Below, piece by piece: positions 1-12,012 of a stretch of 64,000 nucleotides of DNA (positions are counted from its first letter, which is position 1; every line of letters starts with the position of its first letter). The notes beneath the pieces are model-generated. The model did no database searches. It saw only the letters and a list, made by a program, of their open reading frames with translations, and had not been told where the DNA came from. The translations under genes were made by a program, and so were the position numbers. This DNA is from Rotaria macrura. Its lineage: Eukaryota; Rotifera; Eurotatoria; Philodinida; Philodinidae. Where the stretch lies: assembly GCA_900239685.1 (NCBI GenBank), contig OENT01000030.1, positions 186,806 through 250,805 on the forward strand, written 5' to 3'.

Positions 1-484
1 ATATTTTGTTCGTACATTGTGTGGTGATGGATATTCACTAATCGTTTTAGGTATCCAACGATTGTTATTTAATGATGCTTCTGTGAGAGCACCGCCTAAA
101 TACGAAAAACAAAAATTTATGTTAATGTAATCAATACAACTTTGAATAGATGATTATAGAAAACGTGTTAGTCATTTACTCGATTAATTCTTTCAAATTC
201 TAGTAACAATAAATACAAAGAATAGTAGAAGTTAAATTGCTTTACTAGTTTTTCGAAACATAGTGCGAAGATGAAAATATGTATCATCATTACAATTTTT
301 ATATATGTATATATATATATATATATCTGTAGTTCAAGAGCTTACCAGTAGTTAAATTCTCATTGAATGATGATGTATTATTTATATTAGCATCATTCAA
401 TAATTTAATAGATGGTTGTTGGCATAAATATAATTGTAGGAAGAATAGAATAAGAATCAATGAGTATTGTTTTATGAACGGCAT
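1..484 (-). CDS. Secreted protein, 5' part only (gene runs off the window start)
   Basis: Exon 1 is 346-484 and exon 2 is 1-95, still open at the window edge. The start at 484 opens a clear signal peptide: a short basic stretch (MPFIKQ), a hydrophobic core of about 15 residues, then a probable cleavage near LCQQ. The donor reads CTG|GTAAG at 346/345 and the acceptor TTTAG|GCGG at 96/95. The reading phase (one base left over) carries through the junction into an open, Ser/Asn/Pro-rich sequence (exon 2 begins GGALTEASLNNNRW). The intron of about 250 bp is longer than usual here and holds a TA microsatellite. No domain is recognisable in the 78 residues visible, so the function is unknown. It could in principle be a 3' part of the LNS gene upstream, but no acceptor precedes the Met codon, so I treat it as a separate gene. 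Confidence 0.6.
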
Positions 485-745
485 AGAAATTGATTAGAAA
501 TATTTGATGATTATATTCATGATTAGTCTATATATATATATATTGATCATTCAAAGACTTCAACATGATGCACATGAATGATGTATGTGAGAACGCATCT
601 ATGTTCAGAGAAAAGAAAAATATATGAATGTTTTATCTCTCTGTCTCTCTCTCTCTCGTTCTCTCATTATCGTGATGTAGGCTGGTCGATGGCTATCATC
701 AAAACGCAAAAAAGAGAAAGACAGAGTGAAAGAGAGAGACAGCGC

Positions 746-775
746 GAAGAAGAAGAAGAAGAAGAAGAAGAAGAA
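746..775. repeat. (GAA)n microsatellite
   Basis: About ten uninterrupted GAA triplets inside a wider purine-rich strand bias. Seen directly. Confidence 0.9.
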
Positions 776-1110
776 CGATTTCTCGCTTTTTCATAGGGAC
801 TAGTGTAAGTTATACACACAGTTCACCATCGTTCCTATGTTCGATGCATATGTCAATGGTGGATGAGAGCAGATGATGAGGATGGAAGAAGAGAATAAGA
901 ATGAACTGTGAATGACGAGTAAAGAAATGAGTGTGAGAAAGGAGAAGAGAAAAATTTTTCTCCTTTTGGACCGAAGCGAAAAAATAAAATTGTATCGACG
1001 CTGTTGAGGGAGAAAGAACAATAGTAGTCGTAGTGGACAGCAGTATAAAATCGGTTCGTGTCTGTCTTCTTCATCTCTCGGCGACACACTGAGTGTATAC
1101 ATACATACAC

Positions 1111-1111
<1 letters not shown>

Positions 1112-1144
<33 letters not shown>
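1112..1144. repeat. (TA)n microsatellite
   Basis: About 16 uninterrupted TA dinucleotides. Seen directly. Confidence 0.95.
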
Positions 1145-1148
<4 letters not shown>

Positions 1149-2534
1149 TTTGTATGAGTAAAAGAGCGTGAGCATCAAGAGTGAAATTAGTCGTCGCCGG
1201 CTGATGCATGATTTCTTCTTCATTGCATTGTCTGTGCGATTGAGACAAGAAAGGGAAGAGAAGACGAGAGAGACAGAGAGAGCGCAAAAGAAGAAAATGG
1301 TTCCACCCGTAATACTAGTGTTTCGCGAGGCCGTATATTGAGTATCAACACCTCTGTTTGTATTGACCCTAATCTCTCTCTCCCACATGCTATAACCTTT
1401 CTCGATGTCGCGCGCACTTGTGCACAATTAAATTGTATGTATAAATGTATGTATGTATGTATATGCATATATATATATATATATATGTATATAAATATAA
1501 ATATAAATACATATATATAATATAAATGCATGTATCGCATGATTGAGATAAATATTATTTTATGTCCAAATTGAATCATATTATAAGTTTAAGTCTATGT
1601 TTCGAAATGAATAAAACCAATTTTCTTTTGTCAAAAGAAGACCGACAAGATGCATCAAATTACAAGTAAATTCTCAATTTTCTTAGTGACACAAACAATG
1701 AGACACCAAACTACATGCATACAATGTATTATATAAGACGACTCATGAGAATAAAGCGAAAAAAGTGAGAAGAAGAAAAAAGCAAAAACTCCCAATGGTA
1801 TACAAATAAAGTGTGATGTCAAAAAAAGAAATAAGAAAAGTAGAAAGTAAATTCATAATTAAACAAGACAAATAATAAATACACCTGACAAAGATATCTT
1901 TCATCGACAATGGATGATAGTAAATGATTACTTGAATCTCTTAATCATATAATTTATGTCTCATTAGATACAGTCGTTTTTCTTCTTTCTTTACTCTAAT
2001 GTATAATCTCATATAGCAGAGAAAATATATTCCAGACGGTTAGTTGTACTTGTTATTTATGATTGCATGTTCTAGAAAGAAACTAATGATGTATAATACG
2101 CATACTAACAGTATTTTTGATTCGAAAGTATCTTAACGTTATTTTTCATCTTATAAATTATAACATATAAGTGATGTAAGAATTCGAAGATTCTAAAACT
2201 GTCTTATCCTATCTTTAAGCATTGCATGTTTGATCATCTTTTATCGTTCATAGATTAAGATTTATTGTTCTCAACATGCAATAGATGTATAAATGTATGC
2301 ATGTATATAAATACTCGTCAAGCACAGTCACAATTAAAATCTCATTTTTTTTCTGCATTCTTATTAAAGACCCATCATTATCTAAACATGTGTCGATCAA
2401 CTTGCACGTAATAAATGTTAAAAAGAAGTACTACACTCGTATGCATTCAAACATAAACATGTTATTGTACTTCATGTATTTTTTTTTTCTTCAATACAAA
2501 TTACAAACTAGAGAAGAGTAATACTAAATATTAG

Positions 2535-5500
2535 TTACACTAAACTAATCTTTTTAGACTTACATTGACACATATCGAGATTAGGTACATCTCGTTTTAG
2601 ACGCTCATCGTCGTGCATAAAAGCACAACATTCTAATGGTGACATAAAGAAAAATTTCCCTATCAGGTACAAAAATCAAAGTCTCAATATGGAATACCTA
2701 CCAAATGGTTGCTCTCGATAAGACCAAGATATTGAACGAAATTGAACATATGCGTTAAACGATAAAGAAGATGACGCAGATGGTTTATTCAATGGGCTAT
2801 AGATTGAATTTGTTGTATAATCCATAAGCTGACCAAAAAGTAAAACGGATAATGATAATGGTGAACGATAAATGAGATTAATAAATAATGGTGTCTGATA
2901 AGGAAAGTCATTTAGTTGTGTACGTAAAAGACCATCATTAAATGGTAGCCAAAGATCGAAACGTAAGATAGACAATGATGAATTTACAACAATTAAATTG
3001 ATATGAATTGATGCATCATTTTTAAAATACTGTGAAAATATAGTTGATGAACTATTCAGATTTTCAATGGAAAAAATGAACGTTAACATTAATTCTATCA
3101 GAGAAAGTGAAAGTAAAGAAATAAACAATAATTTCTCTCGAATACAATCATCATTTATTACCTGTCGAACATCTATCTAAATCCCACATGCAATCATTTT
3201 CTTGATTTTGAATCGGTGAAAATATAAGAAGATTATTATCATTGGAAGTTTTTTTAACATCTAAATAAGAGATTCAATTTTTTTTTCTCCATTGATTACA
3301 AACAACAACAATGATTCTATTGCTTTTATTTTTTCATGTACGAACTTTTTCTAATAACATTGAAATCATTTGGTTGCATACCAAATGTAAATGATAGTGC
3401 ATCACTTTTCGATTTATATTCAACAGATGTAAAATCAATTTCATATTTAATAATATTGTTATCTAAATGTAGAATTGATAAATAAACATGAATGTCAAGA
3501 ACATTTTCCATTCGATATTCATTCTATGTATGTATTATTTCTGCACAGAATATAATCAGTAGCATTTGTCAAACATATGATTACTATTACGATTTTCCTT
3601 TCTTACTCAATATAATTGTTTATTTACCCTTCGGTTATGTTCTATGGGCTACAAATAAATAAAATACAATCGTCACATCTATGAATGACATCGATTGAAT
3701 AAGAACTCAGTTGTTTCTTACTATTGAATGAAGAAAAAAGAAAATAAACACTCACATACTGAAATCGACAATGACTATTCAATTATAGATTATTATTATT
3801 ATGAACGACCATCGTATGTTACAATAGAATGTTAACCGTTGGTTCCGTTAGTAAGAATATAAAGTACATGAATATTTCCGAGTGTATTTTCATGATTTTT
3901 TTTTCTTGAAAGTTAGATTATGAAACTACTATGAAGCATAGATGTTGTATATCAAATAAATGAACTTAGAAAATCTTTGACTTTTAATACGAGAAGGAAG
4001 TATTGACAATGGACGAATGAAAAGAAGTGTGTAATATAAACCTTCCGCCTCTTTTTCTTTTCTTTTGATTATTCTAATATTTATATTTAGGATTCATGTT
4101 CAAATTTTTTTTATGTGTATGCGAATATTGACAAATGTTGAACATTTATATTATTATTATATAAGAGATGAACATACAACCATGTATATATACATATATA
4201 TAGACGTTCTTAATGACATACAGGAAATAGAGCAATCCAAGTCATCACCAGTTGTCCCTGTCAGTCGCGAGCTTTCTGTATTGATCGTTATCGACTCTAT
4301 GCATGATATATATTTATATATACATATGTGTGTATCCAAAGTTGTGATTAATTGAGCGAAGACGACAACCATTTACATATGCATTCATTCTAAGTTTTCT
4401 TTCAATCATTTTTAAGCTTCTTTTCCTATATATGCCGTACCGAGACAAAGACGAGACCATGACCCCTCTAACTGTTTACTTGATCGTTTAATTCAAAAGC
4501 GCATACTATTCACTTCACCTTCATCTTTCGATGAGAAGTGAGTGAAAACAGTTTAGCTTTGTTACTCTACCGCAACTTCAGTGAAAGAAGACGACACACT
4601 CGAGAGTCAATCTGTACTATGTTCACATACACACACAAAGTGTTCATTATTTTTTTTGTCTCGGGCAAATCTTTATCGATCGTACGTTTGTATAGAAAAT
4701 GTGGACACTTTAATCATAGACTGTACAACGAAAGAAGAAAAATAACTTGACAATATAGGTGTGTGTGTGTGTTTCATCATTTATTGACAGGCGATCATTC
4801 TCATTATCTTTTCTTTGTCATGATGAATACACACACACGAACTAGTTTAATTGTTCGTAGACTGAAACGTGTGAGAATAGCATATCAAAACAATTAACAC
4901 TTCTGATTGAAGATTAGTGCTACTGTAATACAACTTAGTTCTTGATGATTATGATTATTAATCATAAGTTACATCATGCATAACTAAGAAGAATGAAGAA
5001 TATTGCCTTTGGTAAATGTATATAAGTAGACAACAACAGGTCAGTTAGATGATCAGCGTATACATAGATGTGTTTTGGGTTTAATCGGCCAGACATAATG
5101 TAAACATATTGAACTGACTGACTGACTGACTGACCGAACAAGCAGTGTTTCATTAGGATAGATGCCTATAGCATCTTCCATATGGTTGATTGCATGTATT
5201 GTTCTATGTGATGTTGCCTCTGTATACATATATGTATACAAGCAGGAAAAATAGAACATACTGTATTGCGCAAAGAGAATGAAATATATATATATATATA
5301 TTAAAAAGATTATCGTTAGATTCCAAGCGAATAATGGTCATCATTAATATGAACCACAAAGAAAAAGAGACGAAGATAAGAAAGATGAGACAGCTCATGC
5401 CTTTAAGGTTACTTTTCATATTTAGAAGATTAGATAAGCATTGTTAATATGTTTTCTTTTACAACATAATGACTTACTCATCATAGTTAGAATACTACAT

Positions 5501-6231
5501 GTTTTATTGCTACAATCACATTGATATCGTGGTTCTTCATCAACATTTAAACATTCACATGATGAACTTGAACACAATGACATTTGTTGTTCACATACTT
5601 CAGATTGATAATTAGTTGATAATGACGAAAAAATTGGATATTGTATACGTTCTGGACATCCACAAATACCATAACGAAGATTACGTATATATCCTTGATA
5701 GGATTGAAATAGAAATTCACTTGAATAACGTTCTTTTTTATAGATATTCAATGGTAAACCACCAATATAAACCATTGAACTTGTATTCATTGATGTAAAT
5801 GGTGAATAATTCAAAGTTTTCGATTTGATTATACGATTTTCAACATTTCGTAAAGCAACTGTATAGAGAACTATTTCTGTTATTAATGATGAACGTCGTT
5901 TGAATACAATTTTATACCATTTATTATCATTGATTGTTTGATCGAATTTTTGATTTGATTTATTTTTTCCAAATTTTTGTTCAACTAATAATTTTCCATC
6001 ATAAATTGAAACAAGAATTGTATCATAATAATAATTATCGTATGTATAAAAAATTAAACCATTTCTTGTACTCGTACGAAATTCAAATGAAAATGAACCA
6101 TTATTACATAAATATAAAGATGGATAGATAACAAATATGGCATTTTTATCTTTATTATTTATATCATTTGAATTAAATTCAATTGAATGAGCATAGGCAA
6201 TAATGAATAAAAGGATATACCACATAAACAT
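2535..6231 (-). CDS. Secreted laminin-G (LNS)/EGF protein, neurexin-like
   Basis: Exons in order: 5478-6231, 3346-3462, 3162-3260, 2702-3094 and 2535-2659, giving about 495 residues. All four junctions are phase 1 with good GT/AG sites. Residues 1-16 form a signal peptide. Residues about 30-200 look like a laminin-G/LNS domain: FSFEFRTSTRNGLIFYT, then NDNKWYKIVFKRR, then MVYIGGLPLNIY, with the family spacing of beta strands. A Cys-rich EGF-like stretch (about 210-245) follows. The later exons resemble a second, poorly conserved LNS domain (about 253-450) and end in a short Cys-rich tail. No transmembrane segment is visible, unlike neurexins or Caspr proteins. However, a strong donor (AAT|GTAAGT at 2564) lies nine codons before the stop, so a further 3' exon is possible. 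The first intron is about 2 kb and the others about 40-85 bp. LNS-EGF-LNS is the core of neurexin-type adhesion proteins; the ligand is unknown. The domain call for the second half is weaker than for the first. Confidence 0.7.
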
Positions 6232-7103
6232 TGTCTGTCTGTCTGTCTATCTAAGAATAGAACAAAGAATAAATAAATCTGTGAAGAATATAACTTCAGT
6301 AAGAAGAAAATGAGCAACTCCATTGTATTCAACTAATTGTTCAAGATTTTTCTTTTTTTCTTCTTTTTCTGTTAACACAAGTAAATTTGACTCTATAACG
6401 ACGAACTTTTACGTAATCGAAGCGGAATCAACAAATATATGACATGCCTATCGGCGATACTTTCGAAAAGAAGTAGTAGTAGAAGAGGCAGAAGAAAAAG
6501 ACCAAAAACTAAACAATGAGTTTCAAACAAATGCTGATAAGTCACGAGACATAAAGGAAAACGATATACTTACTTGGAATTAGCTGAACTGTCATGTATG
6601 TAACTCAGATGAATTTCTTTTCTTCTTCCCCCCCTCCTCTCTCTCTCTATGTCTCTCTTTTTTTTCAGAATCAAGGTAAAAGTCAACAGAGGCTTCCCAT
6701 GCTTCTACATCTTACTTATTCTTGGACAAATGAGAAGAGAATAAGAGAAAGATTCTCTCTTTCTGTCTCTTTCGAGTAATGGTCAAATAAATACGTTTAT
6801 TCGCACAGTTTTGTATATACACATATGCTTGTCTCTTCTTCTCTTCTCTTCTCTTCTCATTTCTTATAGTTATTCTCCTTCTTTTTGCCGTTCAACAATA
6901 TCCAATAATACAAGACAAAGAGATGAGAGAACACGCGATATGCATATGTGCATAAAAATAGGTCGTCGTCTACGGCCATAGTTAATTATTTTGATGAGAA
7001 TGAGAAAGAAAGCTCCCAATAACTATCTTCCTTTCTTTTTTCTTCTTTCTATCGTTTACAATTGAATGGTGTTAGAGCCACTAAACTATTGTCCATCATT
7101 GTT
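6232..7103. other. Spacer, probably LNS-gene promoter side
   Basis: Begins with a GTCT tetranucleotide repeat immediately upstream of the LNS start codon (6233-6249). It continues as A+T-rich sequence with CT-rich (6620-6660) and TCTTC runs (6835-6855). No gene is supported. Confidence 0.5.
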
Positions 7104-7568
7104 TTATGCATATGTACATTTATACATGTTGGCTATCATCGCCATCATTCTTTTCGATAAATAACTATAAATAATGCATACAAAGATCTGCATGTCATTA
7201 GCCAACCTATTTTCAGTGTACATTTGTAAGTTCACATTATGCAGATAATGGGGAAGAGAAAACGATGCATTTGACGAAGTGATCCACGATGAAAAAGAAA
7301 AAAAAGATGAATTGATCAATCGATCATCAAAAGAAATATACGAGTTGGCTATACAATTTAACTGAACATTTCTTTTATCTAATATGTAAATGATATTTTC
7401 GAAAGTATTCAAATAGAATTGTACTCGACGAAAATCAAATGAATGCATAGAACATTTCGTCAGAACAACTTCACTTCTAATTCTAATACAATCGATTAAA
7501 ATTTGAATACTTTTATAATAAGTAGGCATTGAATGTAACTGATAACTGTTACAGATACTATTTTTCAT
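7104..7568 (-). CDS. Hypothetical 154-residue ORF, doubtful
   Basis: An uninterrupted ORF of 154 codons in roughly 70% A+T sequence is longer than most chance ORFs in this window. It has no signal peptide, recognisable domain, low-complexity bias or obvious splice partner. The composition is hydrophobic and Ile/Ser/Asn-rich, with six scattered Cys. It may be a decayed gene, an unrecognised exon, or chance. I report it only because of its length. Confidence 0.2.
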   Translation of the reverse strand: MKNSICNSYQLHSMPTYYKSIQILIDCIRIRSEVVLTKCSMHSFDFRRVQFYLNTFENIIYILDKRNVQLNCIANSYISFDDRLINSSFFSFSSWITSSNASFSLPHYLHNVNLQMYTENRLANDMQIFVCIIYSYLSKRMMAMIANMYKCTYA

Positions 7569-9161
7569 CTAAGACATAACGAACATTCAATATCTTCCGG
7601 ACAAAGTACGAACATTCTTGTCATATCTTTTCAATGAATTAAGAAAAGAATTCTTGTTTAAGATGAAAGACAAAGCAAACTGACACATGCAGTAATTTAA
7701 TCTGTACAAGATTTACTTTGTTTTTAAACATAGACGATTAGTATTGAATAATTTATTTTGTTCTAAGATTAGTTTCATCTATCTATCTATGCCTTTCCCT
7801 TTCTCTCTCTCTCTCTCTCTCTCTGTATATATATATATATATTTATTTATTTATATTAATTAAGTTGCGGATCCTTTTGTTTTCTTAAGAGGAATGAACA
7901 TAAAAAGAGTTCATTCTTTTAAGAAAAGAATTCAACCGACAAGTTTTACATTATTGAAAAAGAAGACTTATGAAAACCATGACATTCTTCTTTTGCATAC
8001 ACGTTACGCTATAGGACAAAAGGTCACGTATCCATCATGAAGTAGTTATGCTTCCACGAGAAAAAGAAGAAAGAAATTACGTTATGAATACTTCCGTGGT
8101 GTATTAGAGTTCATCATTGAACAGTAACTTCTTTTGTTAGTTTTTGTTCGTCTCCATGACTTGACATACGAAACAATTGAATGTTATTTCATCTAATCAT
8201 CGATATTGTATGTGTATTTACGTAAAGCTGTATATTCTATTTATTGAAAATGATTTATTAGAGAAAATCTGTTGTTATCTTATCTTCAATAATTATTTGT
8301 ATGTGTCCTTGTCGCTTCTGGAAATGTTGATGAGAATTGGTATTTATTATTGAGAAAGAAAAATTTTCTCCACATATTGATCATTGAGTTCTATTCTCTT
8401 TAATGAGTCTTTTCTTTACATTCGACATACACAATAGATTCCTATTCATATCTATTATCATTGCCATATTCATTTCTCAATATGTTACTATCAATTATTA
8501 TAATATGAAACAAATAATTTTACAAGAATGATTATTTTCAAACAAAAAGAAAATGAAAATTTCATGTACTCTGATCTGATATTACAATATTGAAGTTAAA
8601 ATCCTTGATTCAACATTAAATCTACGAATAAAATCATACAACATATTGATTCTAAAGTTCGCTGACTTGTAATTTATCTTCTATTTGATTTCTTTCGCAA
8701 CTTGAATATTTCCTTTTAATATCCGTGAACAAATATGTGTTCTACCGTCAATAGTGCAAATTACATATTCTTACAATATGACAAGAATCTCATTTATTTT
8801 TTCGATGAGCGAGAATTCACTATCATTTTTTGCTTCGAATTGTTTAGTTTACAAAATCATTTTACTCGCAATGATGGTAAGCTATGCTTAAAAATATGCC
8901 TCTATGCCTATCTACTAGTTGCATATTAGATTCGACATCTATATATATATGTATATAGCGAATGGATGATTGTTGAAATTTCAATTGCTATAATTTTTCT
9001 TTTCCGTAACAAATTAAAAATAAATCTGGATAAAAAGAAAAGAAAAGTTTTCTTTTTTTTCCTTTTGAAAATTATAACAGTACATGATTAACACAGTGCA
9101 AGAAATAAATTAATATCTATATATATATATATCTATGTATATAAATGAATTATAAAATCTT
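7569..9161. other. A+T-rich spacer with CT and TA microsatellites
   Basis: A (CT)n run at 7801-7824 is followed directly by (TA)n to about 7840. The remainder is A+T-rich without supported exons. The + strand ORF at 8735-8929 has no protein-like features. Confidence 0.5.
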
Positions 9162-9494
9162 TCATAGAATAGTACACGATTTCGACGGTTTATTTGCCTC
9201 TGAGTTTTTATCAATTTTCTTTGTATTTTTGCTGGTATTTTCAGCATTAACATTTTTATTCGAACGCGGCGTTGCATTCTTGAATTTGTCGACGTTGACA
9301 ACATAATTTCTCGGAGTTTTTGGATCAAATGTACCCAAGTAAAGATCACGATAAGGTGTATCATGTTCACAATGAAAGATACCTTTCTGTCGACATATAC
9401 CACAACGAAAATCTCCACGTGTTTCAGAATAACTCGCGTCCATCGTCATGCGAAGATACAAATCTAAAGTCAAACAAAATAGATACGAAAACAT
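9162..9494 (-). CDS. Small Cys/His-motif protein with C-terminal CaaX prenylation box
   Basis: The ORF ends in Cys-Thr-Ile-Leu and a stop, a textbook CaaX box. A terminal Leu is the geranylgeranyltransferase-I type, and the same tetrapeptide ends several G-protein gamma subunits. Upstream is a compact Cys/His cluster (CGICRQKGIFHCEHD) of the kind that binds one zinc. It is followed by a tyrosine-rich segment (TPYRDLYLGTFDPKTPRNY) and a Lys/Asn/Ser-rich hydrophilic linker of about 40 residues leading to the CaaX. It is therefore probably a membrane-tethered adaptor, but it has no gamma-subunit helix and I do not recognise the family. The start is uncertain. Met at 9494 precedes a hydrophobic stretch that could instead be intron, because CTTTAG lies just before the codons for DLYLR. 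Met 16 (9449) or Met 18 (9443) would give a more sensible start. Confidence 0.55.
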   Translation of the reverse strand: MFSYLFCLTLDLYLRMTMDASYSETRGDFRCGICRQKGIFHCEHDTPYRDLYLGTFDPKTPRNYVVNVDKFKNATPRSNKNVNAENTSKNTKKIDKNSEANKPSKSCTIL

Positions 9495-11980
9495 TGAAAC
9501 GTAATTGTTCTGAATGCTCGATTTCTTGTCAAGGAAACAATTTATCGTTGACAGTTCCGTTTAAATATTCTTCGATCATGAACATTTGAAAAAAAACAAA
9601 ATCAAAGAGCGAATGTAGGAAAACAGAGTAAATAGTAATTTGCATGATTATACATATTGTTATATTGTTTGAGGAAAAAGAAACAATGAAGCATTGATTA
9701 GCAATTCAATTTACCTTTTCTTCGTTTTCTCAACTAACGTTTAACAATCGTACAAATTATCTTCGAACTTTGTCTATTTATGATGAGTATATTTTTCTCT
9801 CGCTTTCGAAATCAATCTCTTTTTTTAAGATGTGAAAAAATATGTGGTAAGTTGAGAATACTACATATCAGAGTACACAGTGTACACTCACCAGTTTATT
9901 GTGCATATACGAACGACTTATTTTCGTAGATTTGTTGCGTTGCAACGAACTGTGGAAACAAGAAAAATAAGACGAATAGAAAAGTACTTATTTTTCAAGT
10001 TGAACAAACGCTATAGAATTTCGTTTCCTCTCTGCTCCTTGTTGTTCTCTTCTATAACTTTGTCATAGACACAGATATGCTTAAAAATCTTAATTATACG
10101 ACACACGTTGCTTTTTTTTATTCTTATTTTTTACTCTCTCGATTGAAATAAGAAAAATCGTCACCCAGACAACCGTACTTAAGAATCAAAAAGAAAGTTC
10201 AATACATATGCAAATAGCAAAACATATTTAATCTCAACATTGCTCGATTGGATTACACCTGGAATTTATTTTCGATTCCTATAATACATGTTTACTTTTC
10301 TTGTGGTAATTGGCGAATATTTGTCACATGTATAAAGTGACCTCGACTCAGTTTATCTTCTATGATATTTTTCCGAATCATGAATAAACGGCAACACTCT
10401 AGAGTGTGATATAAATGGAGAAGTCTCAAGAAAATTTTATTTAGAATGAAGTTTTTTTATGCATTTGTTTTTTTTAGTCGCTAGAATTTTATTTGAATCA
10501 TTTAGTATGATAGATCGGAAAGGTCTCTCCGCTCAATATAATATATTTCATAAGTTTTCTACGATGCTTTTCGAACGAGATACATCAATCATATAAACGA
10601 CATTGATGTCTTTCTTGTATTTCTTATGAAAACACCGATTTAGTGCTTTCGGTAAGATTGATGCATTTCTGCCAGAAATACGTCACCGAGTGCTGAGAGA
10701 TGTTTCCTTTTGTAAAGAAATATTTATTATTGATTCAACAAGTCCTCTTTTGTCAAAAAAACAAACTTGACATTAGAAAAAAAATGAAGTAATGCAGACA
10801 CCTTTAGACAAAGAAATTCCTTGAAATCATGTCGAGAGACATCTTATCTACTAGTTTTGTAGTCAGCGTTATTATTTTTCATAGAAGCATCATTTGTTTG
10901 ATAGACAATCATAGATTTAATTTATAAGTCGATCAAATCAGTAAGTAAAATTCAGACTGATTTAATAATTTATGATGCTTCATCAAGTATAATTCTCAGA
11001 AAATAATATTCTTCAAGTAAAACACAATGTTTTAATATAAATAATTGAAAAGTAACAGACTGGTTGATTGTTACTCGATCTTCGTAGATGTTTTTCATAA
11101 AATTCGAATTTATCGTAACGAGAACTTTTGACGATAGATTCTATGTAAGATTCATCTGCATGGTAGATTATTGCAAACAACCGATAGTTATAGACGTGTT
11201 ATCCAGATGGAAATTGATTTTCGGTATGATGATAAGAAAAAATAATCGTGTTATGACTATAAAATTGAGAAAATTCGATAATCATTAATAACACAAGCAT
11301 AAGCATCTTTCTTCGACAAAGAGCTATAACAGAAGCTATAAATTTGATCGATCAACGTCAAGTCTATTGATTGATAGCAACTAGCTATTTATTTCAAAAC
11401 ATAACCAATATGCTATTCAGAGTGAATATCAAAAAAAAAATTATCTTCAGTTAATGTTACTTAACACTCGTCCGATTAAATGATGCCAATGACCTCGTTG
11501 TAATCGTTTTATAATTTTCAGTAATTAATCATAGACATCAATTGTTATCTCATAATAAAAACTTAGCTATGATTGATTATTTAACTATATAGCTATATAA
11601 AATAGATAGCTAATACTCAATATCTACTATTAGTTTCTTCAACGATCTCTATTAGATGATTTTTCTATAAGAGCATATTGTTCATAAATCTGATTACATT
11701 GCTTATCATCGCTATCTTTGATCTTGGCTTTTATAGGGAACGTGCCTTACACGTGTGTGATGTTTAATCTATTTATTCATTTTTTACATTGCATATATAA
11801 ACGAATTGTACTATGCATTATTCTTGCGTATGTAGTGCACGTTCATATCTCTACTAAACAGTATGATCATAGACTTCCGGTGAAAGTGTGTGTGCGTGTG
11901 TATTTATCACCTTTCTAGAACTTAGCATAAGCCTTCTCTCTCCCTGTGAGTTATTCTTTCTTTTATTTTTTGTCATATTT
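9495..11980. other. A+T-rich spacer, no supported gene
   Basis: About 2.5 kb without convincing exons. The ORFs at 9880-10068, 11088-11288 and 11718-11918 (+) lack protein-like composition, splice context or a signal peptide. Nothing structured was noted beyond scattered A/T runs. Confidence 0.45.
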
Positions 11981-11983
11981 TGG

Positions 11984-11994
11984 TATAATATAAA
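11984..11994 (+). promoter_or_regulatory. TATA-like element upstream of the BH3 ORF
   Basis: Overlapping TATAAT (11984-11989) and TATAAA (11989-11994) lie 19-29 bp before the Met at 12013 and 49-59 bp before the internal Met at 12043. The spacing fits transcription starting near 12015-12020 and translation from Met 11. In such A+T-rich DNA the motif alone is weak evidence. Confidence 0.35.
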
Positions 11995-12012
11995 TCGAAT
12001 GTACGTACATGT

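Larger units (their letters stand above)
485..2534. other. Gene-poor spacer with microsatellites and a purine/pyrimidine-biased tract
   Basis: No convincing exon was found. Positions about 590-1300 are strikingly biased: GA/GAA-rich runs on the + strand alternate with CT runs. They include a GAA tract (746-775) and a TA tract (1112-1144). The ORFs here are produced by these simple repeats (Glu-, Ser/Phe- or Ile/Tyr-repeat peptides). Another TA/AAATAT-rich patch lies at 1440-1530. The segment presumably contains the promoter of the gene at 1-484 and any 3' UTR of the LNS gene. Confidence 0.6.

Noticed and set aside
578..1579. Overlapping ORFs of 60-144 codons on both strands
   Set aside because: They are translations of GAA, CT and TA microsatellites (poly-Glu, Ser/Leu/Phe, Ile/Tyr peptides), with no start context or splice logic.
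5100..5140. CTGACTGACTGACTGAC run considered as a regulatory or telomeric repeat
   Set aside because: A simple tetranucleotide microsatellite of four units, not a telomere-type G-rich repeat.
8735..8929. 64-codon + strand ORF
   Set aside because: Composition typical of random A+T-rich sequence (Phe, Ile, Tyr, Lys).
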